DNA of 64,000 bases, from assembly GCA_044507975.1 (NCBI GenBank), contig JBIQIQ010000001.1, positions 1 through 64,000 on the forward strand, given 5' to 3'. Made by a program: the position numbers and the translations under genes. The notes beneath the pieces are model-generated. The model saw nothing but the letters and a program-made list of their open reading frames with translations. It did no database searches and had not been told where the DNA came from. This DNA comes from DASRWD01 sp044507975 (lineage in GTDB: Bacteria; Deinococcota; Deinococci; Deinococcales; Trueperaceae). This document shows, in pieces, positions 8,779 to 16,720 of this stretch. Position 1 is the first letter of the stretch. The number at the start of each line of letters is the position of its first letter.

Positions 8779-10074
8779 ATGGCGACGGCGGTCCAGGACC
8801 TGCGGGTCGAGCGCATGGTCCACGGCGGGGTGGCGGTGGCTCGCCTGGGAACCGGCGAGGTCGCGCTCGTGGTGGGCGCGCTCCCGGGCGAGCTCGTACG
8901 CGTCGCCCTGGAGCGCAGCAAGGGGGTCATGCGCGGCCGGGTCGAGGAGGTCCTCGAGCCCAGCCCCCACCGCATCGACCCTCCCGAGCACCCCGGGCTC
9001 GACTACGGCCACGTCTCTTATGACCACCAGCTCGAGCTCAAGCGCGAGGTCGTCGAGGACGCCCTGCGGCGCGCCTTCGGCGGCGCCGTCCCCGGTTCCC
9101 TGGCGCCCGTGCCGGCGGTTCTGCCATCACCGTCAATATGGCGGTACCGGAACGTGGTGCAGCCGGCCGTCGTCTGGCGGGCCGGCGGGGCCGCGCTCGG
9201 CTACCGCCGACAGGGCACTGCCGAAGTGGTTCCCTTGGACAGCGACCCCGTCGCGACCCCTGGCGTGGACGCTTCCTACCGGGCCGCTCGCGAGGTGCTG
9301 AGCCGGGCGGCCAGCGCCGGCCGCCGACCGCGGGTCCTGGAGCTCGTGATCCGCGCCAACGACGAAGGGGAGGCTCTGGTCGCGCTCGTCGGCCAGGGCG
9401 AGGCGGCAAGGTCCCTCGACCTCGGGCACCGCCTGGTCGAGGCGGGCGTCGCCGGCGTCATGTGGGCGCCGGCGGACCCGCGCGGGCGGTTCCGGCGCGG
9501 CACCGAGCGGCTCGCGGGCAGGCGGACGGTGCTGCAGAGGTTCAACGACCTCAGCCTCAGCGTCTCGGCCACCTCCTTCTCGCAGCCCAACGCAGCCGGA
9601 GCCGCGCGGCTCTACCGCGAGCTCGCGCGGTGGGCGGGCAGCGGCGGCCAGGCGCTCGAGCTCTACGCCGGCGGCGGCGCGATCGCCTTCCACCTCGCCG
9701 AGCGCTTCGAGACGGTGACCGCTCTGGAGGTCGACTCGAGCGCCGTGGCGCGCGGCCGGGCCGACGCAGAGCGCCTCGGCCTCGGCAACGTCCGATTCGT
9801 GCGCGGCGACGCCCGGCGCCTGGCGCCGCCATCCGGCGTCGACCTGGTGGTCGTCGACCCGCCCCGGACCGGGCTCTCGGCAGAGCTGCGCGCTGCGCTC
9901 GTAGCTGGCTCCTTCCCCCGCCTGGCCTACGTCTCCTGCGACGCCGCCACCTGGGCCCGCGACGTGGCCGACCTGCACGGCAAGGGCCTGCGCCTGACGC
10001 GCGCGCAGCCCTTCGACCTCTACCCGCACACCCACCACGTCGAGGTCCTGTCCCTGCTCGAGCGCGCAGCCTGA
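8779..10074 (+). CDS. TrmA/RlmD-family RNA (uracil-5-)-methyltransferase lacking the Fe-S cysteines
   Basis: SAM-dependent methylation of uridine C5 in rRNA or tRNA; 431 aa. An N-terminal TRAM domain (residues about 5-60) binds RNA. The C-terminal Rossmann domain has LELYAGGGAIAFHLA for SAM, DPPRTG, and the catalytic Cys in AYVSCDAATWARD. The conserved CGGC-type [4Fe-4S] region found in RlmD is replaced by HPGLDYGHVSYDHQLELK, so no cluster is expected. Whether it acts on 23S rRNA or tRNA is not decidable here. The hisF promoter follows after the stop. Confidence 0.9.
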   Translation: MATAVQDLRVERMVHGGVAVARLGTGEVALVVGALPGELVRVALERSKGVMRGRVEEVLEPSPHRIDPPEHPGLDYGHVSYDHQLELKREVVEDALRRAFGGAVPGSLAPVPAVLPSPSIWRYRNVVQPAVVWRAGGAALGYRRQGTAEVVPLDSDPVATPGVDASYRAAREVLSRAASAGRRPRVLELVIRANDEGEALVALVGQGEAARSLDLGHRLVEAGVAGVMWAPADPRGRFRRGTERLAGRRTVLQRFNDLSLSVSATSFSQPNAAGAARLYRELARWAGSGGQALELYAGGGAIAFHLAERFETVTALEVDSSAVARGRADAERLGLGNVRFVRGDARRLAPPSGVDLVVVDPPRTGLSAELRAALVAGSFPRLAYVSCDAATWARDVADLHGKGLRLTRAQPFDLYPHTHHVEVLSLLERAA

Positions 10075-10133
10075 GCGCGCTTCCCGCCGACGTCACTGCC
10101 GCTCCTCCGGGGCTCGCGCACCGGCTCAGGAGC

Positions 10134-10139
10134 TATGCT
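10134..10139 (+). promoter_or_regulatory. Leaderless promoter: TATGCT-N6-ATG (hisF)
   Basis: TATGCT is exactly six bases before ATG 10146. This also selects 10146 as the hisF start over upstream in-frame positions inside the previous gene. Confidence 0.65.
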
Positions 10140-10145
10140 CCGCTG

Positions 10146-10946
10146 ATGCTGGCGAAACGGATCGTCCCCTGCCTCGACGTCCACGCCGGGCGCGTGACGC
10201 GGGGCCAACAGTTCGGGCGAGCGGAGCGAGGGGAGCTCCTCGACGTCGGCGACCCGGTGGCCCTCGCCACGGTCTACGACCGGCAGGGCGCCGACGAGCT
10301 CGTGTTCTACGACATCACCGCGACGGCCGAGGGGCGGGGTGCGATCCTCGACGTGCTCGCCCAGGTGGCGGAGCGTTGCTTCATGCCCATCACGGCCGGC
10401 GGCGGCGTCAGGACCCTCGACGACTTCCGGGCTCTGACGCTCGCCGGGGCCGACAAGGTCTCGCTCAACTCCGGGGCCCTCGCCGCCCCCGCCCTGATCA
10501 CGGCCGCGGCCGAGCGCTTCGGATCGCAGGCCGTGGTCCTCAGCGCCGATTACCGGCGCTCGGAGAGCGGCTGGGAGGTGTACGCCGCCGGTGGCCGGCG
10601 CGCCACCGGGCTCGACCTCCTCGAGTGGGTCGTGCGAGGGCAGAAGCTCGGCGCTGGTGAGGTCGTGCTCAACAGCATCGACGCCGACGGCATGGGCTCA
10701 GGCTTCGACCTCGACGCCGTCCGCGCGGTGGCCGCCGCCGTCGACGTGCCGGTGGTGGCGTCCGGCGGAGCGGGACGCGCCGAGGACCTGCGCGACGTGC
10801 TGCTGCTCGGGGGCGCCGACGCCGCGCTGGCCGCGGGGATCTTCCACCGCGGCGAGACGACCGTCGGGGAGGTCAAGCGCGTGTGCCTCGAGGCCGGGCT
10901 GGCCGTCCGCCCTCCCGAGGGGGTGATGGCGGAGGATGCGGCCTGA
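10146..10946 (+). CDS. hisF: Imidazole glycerol phosphate synthase cyclase subunit
   Basis: Histidine biosynthesis, step 5: with HisH it makes imidazole-glycerol phosphate and AICAR from PRFAR. The 266-aa (beta/alpha)8 barrel begins MLAKRIVPCLDVHAGRV with catalytic Asp11. It continues with ITAGGGVRTLDDFRALTLAGADKVSLNS and DVPVVASGGAGRAEDL, the two phosphate-binding halves. It is slightly longer than the usual 250-255 residues, mainly at the C-terminus. hisIE overlaps its end by 11 bases. No hisH or other his genes are in the window. Confidence 0.97.
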   Translation: MLAKRIVPCLDVHAGRVTRGQQFGRAERGELLDVGDPVALATVYDRQGADELVFYDITATAEGRGAILDVLAQVAERCFMPITAGGGVRTLDDFRALTLAGADKVSLNSGALAAPALITAAAERFGSQAVVLSADYRRSESGWEVYAAGGRRATGLDLLEWVVRGQKLGAGEVVLNSIDADGMGSGFDLDAVRAVAAAVDVPVVASGGAGRAEDLRDVLLLGGADAALAAGIFHRGETTVGEVKRVCLEAGLAVRPPEGVMAEDAA

Positions 10947-11616
10947 CCTCCTGGAGCTTGTGCGCTTCGACGAGCGCGGCCTAGTGCCTGTCATCGCCCA
11001 GGACGCGGCAACGGGCGAGGTACTGATGCTCGCCTGGGCCGATCGGGAGGCCCTGGCGATCACCCTGGAGACCGGCTCCGGGCACTACCACAGCCGTTCG
11101 CGCGGCGAGCTGTGGCGCAAGGGAGCGACCAGCGGCAACGTGCAGCGGGTCCTGGAGGTCGCGCTGGACTGCGACGGCGACGCGGTCCTCTACCGGGTCG
11201 AGCAGACGGGTCCCGCCTGCCACACGGGAGAGCGCTCGTGCTTCGCCAACGCTGCGCCGGCGCGGCCGACCGCCAGCGTCGGTCCGGCCCGCCCCTCGGG
11301 CGCCGCCCCCGGGCGTGCCGGGGCCATCGAGCTGGCCCTGCGGACCCTGGACACCGTCGTCGCCGAGAGGCTGAGCTCCCTGCCGGAAGGCTCTTACGTC
11401 GCGAAGCTGCACGCTCGTGGGACCGGCTACGTCGCTCAGAAGGTCGTCGAGGAGGCCGGTGAGACGGTGGTCGCCGCCCTCCAGGGCCAGAGCGCCGAAC
11501 TTCGCGGCGAGGCGGCCGACCTGCTCTTCCACCTCGGCGTGCTGCTGGCCGAGTCGGGCGTGACGTGGGACGAGGTGGGGGAGGCCCTACTGGCGCGCCA
11601 CCGGCCGACGGGGTGA
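10936..11616 (+). CDS. hisIE: Bifunctional phosphoribosyl-AMP cyclohydrolase / phosphoribosyl-ATP pyrophosphatase
   Basis: Histidine steps 2 and 3 in one 226-aa chain. The N-terminal HisI domain (about 1-110) has metal-binding GHYHSRSRGELWRKGATSGN, CDGDAVL and CHTGERSCF. After a Pro/Ala/Gly-rich linker the HisE domain (about 130-226) has KVVEEAGETVVAA and EAADLLFHLGVLL, the MazG-like helix bundle. The start overlaps hisF by 11 bases and a GGCGGAGG Shine-Dalgarno lies inside hisF, so the pair is coupled. Confidence 0.96.
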   Translation: MRPDLLELVRFDERGLVPVIAQDAATGEVLMLAWADREALAITLETGSGHYHSRSRGELWRKGATSGNVQRVLEVALDCDGDAVLYRVEQTGPACHTGERSCFANAAPARPTASVGPARPSGAAPGRAGAIELALRTLDTVVAERLSSLPEGSYVAKLHARGTGYVAQKVVEEAGETVVAALQGQSAELRGEAADLLFHLGVLLAESGVTWDEVGEALLARHRPTG

Positions 11617-11631
11617 GGGCGGGCGTCCCGG

Positions 11632-11637
11632 TAAGCT
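11632..11637 (+). promoter_or_regulatory. -10 box TAAGCT, near-leaderless
   Basis: TAAGCT lies eight bases before ATG 11646 of the lipoprotein hydrolase gene; no Shine-Dalgarno is present in the spacer. Confidence 0.45.
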
Positions 11638-11645
11638 CGTCCGCG

Positions 11646-12683
11646 ATGCGAACACCGGCCCTACTGCTGCTGGCAGCCGCCTGCCTCCTCGCCGCCTGCG
11701 CCCCGCGCGCCGCGACCCCGGAGGAGCTCGCCGGCTCGGCCGCGCAGCGCTCCACGCCGACCGCGGCTCGCTCGGGCTTCGTGCCGACCGAGGCCGCGGG
11801 CGGATCCGACCTGCCAGCGCGCGAGCCCGGCACGCCCGACCTGGTCGTCATCGCCTTCTCCGGCCACTGCGGGCTGGTGTGCCACACGCGCAACACCTGG
11901 TCGTACCTCGACTCTGCCAGCGAGCGCACGGGCGGCGTCGCCGTGCTCGACGCCATCCGCGGCGCCTACGAGAACCTGGGGTTGAGCGTGGAGGTGTTCA
12001 GCGCCTCGTCGTTCGCCACGGCTCACTACAGTGGGATCAGCCAGGAGATGGAGCACGGCTACCTGCAGGCTCAGGCGTACCTCGACGACGTCAAGCGCGA
12101 CCTGATCTTCGGCGTCTCCGACCCGACGCGGGTCGTGCTGGTCGGTCACTCGCACGGCACCGTGTGGGCCTCGCTGCTCGCGCTCAACAACCTCGACGTG
12201 ACCTTCGACGCGTTCGTCGCGCTCGACGCGATCTGCTGGCAGTGGTGGGGCCGGCACAAGGGCTTCATCGCGGAGGCGTTCGTCAACAGCCCCTGGCCGC
12301 TGCCGTTCCCGCTGGACGCCGGAGACCCGTGCGGCACCTTCGAGGTGCCCGGCGCGGGCCGGATGAACGTGAACGACGTCGTGAGCGCCAACGTCATCTT
12401 CGGCCTGGAGGCCAGGACCCACATGCGGCTCCTGTCGTTCGACCCGAACTTCCTGGCCGACGACCAGCCGAACGTGCGCATCAACGGCACGACGACCAAC
12501 ATCTGGGGCATCAGCGCCAGGGAGGGGCACTCCGACCTCGGCCGCTACTACAACCAGTCGATCGGCTGGGTCGTCTCCATGATCACCGCCCTGGGGCTGC
12601 CAGACCACGGGGAGTACCCCATGCACACGTTCGTCCTGCCGCCGGCTCCCGAGGAGTTCGGCTACCAGGACCTCGCTCGATGA
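11646..12683 (+). CDS. Lipoprotein with alpha/beta-hydrolase fold
   Basis: 345 aa. The signal peptide MRTPALLLLAAACLLAAC ends in a lipobox, so the protein is membrane-anchored. A nucleophile elbow GHSHG (VVLVGHSHGTVWASLLAL) and HSDLGRYYNQSIGW near the C-terminus suit a serine hydrolase with a late His. The family looks like lipase/esterase or PGAP1-like proteins; substrate unknown. A Cys pair in GHCGLVCHTRNTW may form a disulphide outside the cytoplasm. It stands alone between hisIE and glpX. Confidence 0.75.
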   Translation: MRTPALLLLAAACLLAACAPRAATPEELAGSAAQRSTPTAARSGFVPTEAAGGSDLPAREPGTPDLVVIAFSGHCGLVCHTRNTWSYLDSASERTGGVAVLDAIRGAYENLGLSVEVFSASSFATAHYSGISQEMEHGYLQAQAYLDDVKRDLIFGVSDPTRVVLVGHSHGTVWASLLALNNLDVTFDAFVALDAICWQWWGRHKGFIAEAFVNSPWPLPFPLDAGDPCGTFEVPGAGRMNVNDVVSANVIFGLEARTHMRLLSFDPNFLADDQPNVRINGTTTNIWGISAREGHSDLGRYYNQSIGWVVSMITALGLPDHGEYPMHTFVLPPAPEEFGYQDLAR

Positions 12684-12707
12684 GGCACGCGCGGCCGGCC
12701 GACGCGG

Positions 12708-12713
12708 CATCAT
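12708..12713 (+). promoter_or_regulatory. Weak -10-like CATCAT-N6-ATG before glpX
   Basis: CATCAT deviates from TANNNT but sits at the exact six-base spacing used by many genes in the window. Confidence 0.3.
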
Positions 12714-12719
12714 GGGCGC

Positions 12720-13754
12720 ATGGCCCGGACCGACATGAACCCTCGACCGATGGTTGACGACTTCGACGCGACGAGCCTCACCCTCGAGCGCGCCCTCGTG
12801 CTCGACACCGTCCGCGTCACCGAGCAGGCCGCCATCTCCGCGAGCCGCGTGGCGGGCAAGGGAGACTCCGACCTCGTCGACCAAGCCGGCACCGACGCGA
12901 TGCGCTCCGTGCTCAACGAGCTCGAGATCGAAGGCGAGATCGTCATCGGCGAAGGGGAGCGCGACGAGGCGCCGATGCTCTACATCGGCGAGAAGGTCGG
13001 GCGCGGGGGAGAGGACGCCTGGCCCGTCGACATCGCCGTCGACCCCGTAGAGGGCACCAGCATCACGGCCCGGATGATCAACAACGCCGTGGCCGTCATC
13101 GCCCTGTCGGAGCGGGGCGGCCTGTTCCAGGCTCCGGACACGTACATGGAGAAGCTGATCGTCGGCCCGCCGGCCAAGGGCAAGGTCGACCTGACGTGGC
13201 CGGTCGCCGCCAACCTACGCGGCATCGCGCTGGCGCTGGACCGCGACGTGGACGACCTGACCGTCGTGATCCTCGACAGGCCGCGTCACGAGGGCCTGAT
13301 CCGCGAGGTGCGCGACGCGGGCGCCAGGGTGAAGCTCATCGGCGACGGCGACGTGATCGCTGCGCTCTCGGCCGCCGTGCGGGGCACGAACGTGCACGCC
13401 GTGATGGGGACGGGCGGCGCGCCGGAGGGCGTGCTGGCGGCGGCGGCGCTGAAGTGCCTGGGCGGCGAGATCCACGGTCGCTTCCGGCCCCGCAACGACG
13501 AGGAGCGCAGGCGCCTCGAGGAGAAGGGCGGCTCGGTCGATCGGGTCTACCGCACCGAGGACCTGGCGCCCGGCAAGGTGGTCGTCTTCAGCGCCACGGG
13601 CATCACCGACGGAGACCTCCTGCGGGGCGTCAAGTTCTTCAAGAACGGTGCCCGCACGCACTCGATCACGATGGGCTACCAATCGCGGGTGATCCGGTTC
13701 ACCGACTCCGTGCACCTGCTGGGGGACGGCGCCAGGGTGACGATCCAGGTCTGA
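12720..13754 (+). CDS. glpX: Fructose-1,6-bisphosphatase, class II
   Basis: Gluconeogenic dephosphorylation of fructose-1,6-bisphosphate; 344 aa, the usual length for GlpX. Metal and phosphate-binding motifs of the Li+-sensitive phosphatase fold are visible: GDSDLVDQAGTDAMR, IGEGERDEAPML, and VDIAVDPVEGTS. Later MGTGGAPEGVLAAAALKCLGG is also GlpX-specific. An in-frame Met at residue 6 (MNPRPM) is an alternative start. The gene converges on rdgB with 18 bases between stops. Confidence 0.96.
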   Translation: MARTDMNPRPMVDDFDATSLTLERALVLDTVRVTEQAAISASRVAGKGDSDLVDQAGTDAMRSVLNELEIEGEIVIGEGERDEAPMLYIGEKVGRGGEDAWPVDIAVDPVEGTSITARMINNAVAVIALSERGGLFQAPDTYMEKLIVGPPAKGKVDLTWPVAANLRGIALALDRDVDDLTVVILDRPRHEGLIREVRDAGARVKLIGDGDVIAALSAAVRGTNVHAVMGTGGAPEGVLAAAALKCLGGEIHGRFRPRNDEERRRLEEKGGSVDRVYRTEDLAPGKVVVFSATGITDGDLLRGVKFFKNGARTHSITMGYQSRVIRFTDSVHLLGDGARVTIQV

Positions 13755-13772
13755 GCGCGCGAGGGCCCCCGC

Positions 13773-14423
13773 CTAGATCTCCTCGCGCCGCGGCTCGAGC
13801 GCGGCCATCGTCGACTTGCCGATGGGCGTGCGCGCCCACTCGAGGAAGGCCGCGAGCGCACGCCCGCGGTGGCTCACCGAGCGCTTCTCGGCCAGCGTCG
13901 CCTCCGCGAACGTCTTGCCGAGCTCGGTGCTGCGGAAGACCGGGTCGTAACCGAAGCCCGCGTCACCCCGCGGGCCCAGCGTCAGCTCGCCGCGGACCTC
14001 GCCCTCGAACGTGGCGACCTCACCACCGGGCGTGGCCAGCACGACGACGCACCGGAAGGTCGCGCCGCGCCCCTTGGGCGGCACGTTCTTGAGCTCGTCG
14101 AGGAGGTGGGCCATGCGCTCGCCGTCGGTCAGCCCCTCCCCGCCGTAGCGCGCGCTCAGCACCCCCGGGCGTCCCCCGAGGGCGTCGACCTCGATCCCGG
14201 AGTCGTCGGCCAGCGTCGGCAAGCCCGAGCGCAAGGCGACGTAGCCGGCCTTGAGGAGGGCGTTCTCGACGTAGCTCGCGCCGGTCTCCTCCGGGAGGCC
14301 GTCGACGCCGACCTCGGCGAGGCCCAGCAGGTCGATCTCGAGACGCGAGAGCGCGTCGCGGAACTCGCGCAGCTTGCCGGGGTTCGAGGTGGCCACCGCC
14401 ACCCGCAGGCGCCTCTCGCTCAC
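13773..14423 (-). CDS. rdgB: Non-canonical purine NTP pyrophosphatase (RdgB/HAM1)
   Basis: House-cleaning enzyme that hydrolyses dITP, ITP and XTP to the monophosphates; 216 aa. The N-terminal nucleotide loop VAVATSNPGKLREFR, the metal centre PTLADDSGIEVDALGG, FGYDPVF and SHRGRAL are all present in order. The GTG start overlaps the rph stop by four bases (GTGA), giving the common rph-rdgB operon. Confidence 0.97.
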   Translation of the reverse strand: MSERRLRVAVATSNPGKLREFRDALSRLEIDLLGLAEVGVDGLPEETGASYVENALLKAGYVALRSGLPTLADDSGIEVDALGGRPGVLSARYGGEGLTDGERMAHLLDELKNVPPKGRGATFRCVVVLATPGGEVATFEGEVRGELTLGPRGDAGFGYDPVFRSTELGKTFAEATLAEKRSVSHRGRALAAFLEWARTPIGKSTMAALEPRREEI

Positions 14424-15166
14424 GCGGCCTTCCTCCCGAGCCGCGGCCTCACCACGTCGAGCACGCGCTTGACGCCCTCGATTCCGGTCGCGAGCAGCTC
14501 GACGTAGCTCTGGGGAGGGACGGGCTCGCCCTCGCCGGCGCCTTGCACCTCGACTATGTCGCCCTGACCAGTGGCCACTACGTTGAGGTCGAGCGTCGCG
14601 GCGACGTCCTCGGAGTAGTCGAGGTCGAGCCGCTGCTCGTCACCGACCAGACCTACGCTGACGGCCCCCACCTCGTGCCGCAGAGGCCACTCGTCGAGGG
14701 CCCCGGCGAAGACGAGTCGGTCGGCTGCCTCGTGCATGGCGGCGTAGGCGGCGACGATGCCGGCGCAGCGCGTCCCGCCGTCGGCGCTGAGAACGTCGAC
14801 GTCGACGGTGATCGTCTTGCCCCGGAACATCTGCAGGTCGACTGTCGTGCGCAGCGCGCGGCCGATGAGCCGCTGGATCTCCTGCGTCCTCCCGCTGGCG
14901 TACAGGCGCTCGCGCGGGGTTCGGTCGGCGGTGCTGCGCGGCAGCAGCGCGTACTCGGCGGTGAGCCATCCGCCCTTGGCAGCGACTCCCCTGAGGTGAG
15001 GTGGCAGCTTGCTCTCGATCGTGACGCTGGCGACCACCTTCGTGGCGCCCCACGTGACGAGCGCCGAGCCCTCGGCATGGGGGAGGAAGGCGGTCTGGAC
15101 CTCGATAGGGCGGAGCTGCGCCGGAAGCCTGCCTTCGCGCTTAGGCGCCTTCATCGTCGGACTCAT
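14420..15166 (-). CDS. rph: Ribonuclease PH
   Basis: Phosphorolytic 3'-5' exoribonuclease trimming tRNA 3' ends; 248 aa. Landmarks: LRPIEVQTAFLPHAEGSALVTWGATKV, GWLTAEYALLPRST, SGRTQEIQRLIGRALR, DVDVLSADGGTRCAGI. The phosphate-binding and catalytic residues of the RNase PH fold lie in these motifs. ATG 15166 has an AGGGGG Shine-Dalgarno; a second in-frame ATG four codons in (ATGAAGGCG) is possible. Confidence 0.97.
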   Translation of the reverse strand: MSPTMKAPKREGRLPAQLRPIEVQTAFLPHAEGSALVTWGATKVVASVTIESKLPPHLRGVAAKGGWLTAEYALLPRSTADRTPRERLYASGRTQEIQRLIGRALRTTVDLQMFRGKTITVDVDVLSADGGTRCAGIVAAYAAMHEAADRLVFAGALDEWPLRHEVGAVSVGLVGDEQRLDLDYSEDVAATLDLNVVATGQGDIVEVQGAGEGEPVPPQSYVELLATGIEGVKRVLDVVRPRLGRKAA

Positions 15167-15197
15167 GCCCCCTGTCGCGCCGCCCCAGACACACCGG

Positions 15198-15203
15198 AGC
15201 TTA
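15198..15203 (-). promoter_or_regulatory. Possible -10 box TAAGCT for rph-rdgB
   Basis: Minus-strand TAAGCT lies 31 bases before ATG 15166, leaving room for the AGGGGG ribosome-binding site; no clear -35. Confidence 0.35.
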
Positions 15204-15250
15204 CCCTTACCAGGGTCGGGCCTGGCACACGCCCGCGCCTCCAGGGTGGA

Positions 15251-15256
15251 TAACCT
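15251..15256 (+). promoter_or_regulatory. Possible -10 box TAACCT for the oxidoreductase gene
   Basis: TAACCT is followed by a purine-rich GGAGAAGGGAG stretch (15263-15273) that could act as Shine-Dalgarno for TTG 15274 or ATG 15286. Confidence 0.35.
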
Positions 15257-15285
15257 GCGGCTGGAGAAGGGAGTTGGCCTGTCCC

Positions 15286-15984
15286 ATGGCGTTCCTCGAC
15301 GAAGGACTGAAGAAGCAGGTGGCCGAAGTGCTCGCCCCCTTGGAGGCCGAGGTCGAGCTCGTCGTCTACCGCGGCACGAGCCTGATCGTGCCCGGCCGCA
15401 GCGAGGCCGGCGAGGAGCGAGCGATGCTCGACCTGGTCCGCGAGGTCGCGGAGACGAGCGACAAGGTCACGGTCGTGGAGAAGAGCATCGTGGGCGACCG
15501 CGAGGCCGCGGCTGCCGGCATCACCCTCGCCCCCACGACCGTGTTCCGCCGCAAGGGCGCGAGCGACCTGAACGTCAGGTTCGTCGGGCTGATGAGCGGC
15601 TACGAGTTCAGCACGCTGCTCGAGACGATCCTGATGGTCGGCGGCGAGAGACAGGTCGACGTCCCCGCGGAGGTGACCGGGGTCGAGGTGCCGCTGCGCA
15701 TGCGCACGTTCGTCACGCCGACGTGCCCTCACTGCCCGCGCGCCGTGCTGACCGCGTTCCGCTTCGCGCTGTCGAACCCGCTCATCACCGCCGAGGGCGT
15801 CGAGGCGAACGAGTTCCCGACGCTGTCCTCCGGCTATCGCATCTCCGGCGTTCCCGACACCGTCGTCGAGGGCGCGGCCGGGTCGCAGGGCGTGCGCCCG
15901 ACGCGGGTTCTCGGTGCGCAGCCGGAGCCGGTCTTCGTCGACGCCCTCACCCAGGCGGTGGCGGCGCGGCCGCCTGCCGGCTGA
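15286..15984 (+). CDS. Thioredoxin-fold protein disulphide oxidoreductase (PDO/glutaredoxin-like)
   Basis: Cytosolic thiol-disulphide oxidoreductase of 232 aa made of two thioredoxin folds. The C-terminal half has the active site TPTCPHCPRA and a cis-Pro loop ISGVPDTVV. The N-terminal half (VYRGTSLIV) has no CxxC, so only one redox centre remains. Related PDOs occur in thermophiles and Deinococcota with an NADPH-dependent reductase partner. TTG 15274 is an alternative start, adding four residues; ATG 15286 fits the family N-terminus better. An intrinsic terminator follows. Confidence 0.85.
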   Translation: MAFLDEGLKKQVAEVLAPLEAEVELVVYRGTSLIVPGRSEAGEERAMLDLVREVAETSDKVTVVEKSIVGDREAAAAGITLAPTTVFRRKGASDLNVRFVGLMSGYEFSTLLETILMVGGERQVDVPAEVTGVEVPLRMRTFVTPTCPHCPRAVLTAFRFALSNPLITAEGVEANEFPTLSSGYRISGVPDTVVEGAAGSQGVRPTRVLGAQPEPVFVDALTQAVAARPPAG

Positions 15985-16015
15985 CGCGCCTCGGGATCGA
16001 GGAGGCCTGAACGAC

Positions 16016-16043
16016 GGCCCCGGCCGTGAAGCCGGGGCCTTTT
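16016..16043 (+). terminator. Intrinsic terminator after the oxidoreductase gene
   Basis: A perfect stem GGCCCCGGC (16016-16024) / GCCGGGGCC (16031-16039) with loop CGTGAA is followed by TTTT. It stops plus-strand transcription just before the convergent tRNA gene. Confidence 0.88.
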
Positions 16044-16047
16044 GGTA

Positions 16048-16140
<93 letters not shown>

Positions 16141-16164
16141 AAGGGCGGTCGTCGACCGCAGGCA

Positions 16165-16170
16165 AGTCTA
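16165..16170 (-). promoter_or_regulatory. -10 box TAGACT for tRNA-Ser
   Basis: Minus-strand TAGACT lies 24 bases upstream of the mature 5' end of the tRNA, a normal distance for a short precursor leader. No clear -35 is seen. Confidence 0.5.
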
Positions 16171-16207
16171 CCAGACCGGAGCGGAGGTCCCGTAGGCCGC
16201 TTCTCGG

Positions 16208-16591
16208 TCAGCTGGCGGCGCAGCCCGGGCAGGAGCCGTACAGGGTGAGGGCGTGGTCGCGCACGTGGAAGCCGCCGGGGAGGGTGGCGCCCTCGAGGAC
16301 CTCAACGGGGCAGGTGGCGTCGAGCTCGTAGACGCGCCCGCACTCCTCGCAGCTGAAGTGGTGGTGGTGGGAGGAGCGCTTGGGCTCGTAGCGCGTCGTC
16401 GTCTCGTTGGGCAGGCGCACGACAGCCACCGTTCCGCGCTCGGCCAGCGTGCCGAGGTTGCGGTAGACGGTCGCCAGCCCCAACCCGGGGTGATGGCGAG
16501 ACGCGCTCTCGTACACCTCCTGAGGGGTCAGGGGTCCGAGCGCCTCCTCGAGCGCCCGCAGGATCGCCCTGCGCTGCGAGGTCCTGTGCAC
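16208..16591 (-). CDS. Fur-family metal/peroxide-responsive repressor
   Basis: DNA-binding regulator of 127 aa. The N-terminal winged helix contains SQRRAILRALEE and LGLATVYRNLGTLAERG (recognition helix). The C-terminal dimer domain has HHHHF and two Cys pairs, CEECGRV and CPGCAAS, typical of the structural zinc site. Fur, Zur and PerR cannot be told apart by eye; its position between an oxidoreductase and a bacilliredoxin-like gene makes PerR or Zur attractive. GTG 16591 is chosen from the -10 spacing. Confidence 0.92.
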   Translation of the reverse strand: MHRTSQRRAILRALEEALGPLTPQEVYESASRHHPGLGLATVYRNLGTLAERGTVAVVRLPNETTTRYEPKRSSHHHHFSCEECGRVYELDATCPVEVLEGATLPGGFHVRDHALTLYGSCPGCAAS

Positions 16592-16597
16592 GGGAGC

Positions 16598-16603
16598 ACG
16601 ATA
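16598..16603 (-). promoter_or_regulatory. Leaderless promoter: TATCGT-N6-GTG (Fur-family gene)
   Basis: Minus-strand TATCGT is exactly six bases before GTG 16591. Confidence 0.65.
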
Positions 16604-16685
16604 CCAACCGGCCCGGCGCCCGGCGGTGGTCCGGTGGTCGGGGCGAGGGGTAACTGCGCCACACGGCTACGGGCGGCGGCCGGGC

Positions 16686-16691
16686 TACCAT
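16686..16691 (+). promoter_or_regulatory. Possible -10 box TACCAT for the bacilliredoxin-like gene
   Basis: TACCAT lies 29 bases before ATG 16721, with ACGGAGGGA in between as a possible ribosome-binding site. It is divergent from the Fur-family promoter about 90 bases away. Confidence 0.35.
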
Positions 16692-16720
16692 CGCCTCGAG
16701 ACGGAGGGATCAGCCACAGC

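Noticed and set aside
9138..10145. Upstream extension of the hisF frame to 602 codons
   Set aside because: The extension is an Arg/Pro-rich shadow of the RNA methyltransferase gene; HisF proper begins with MLAKRIVPCLDV at 10146.
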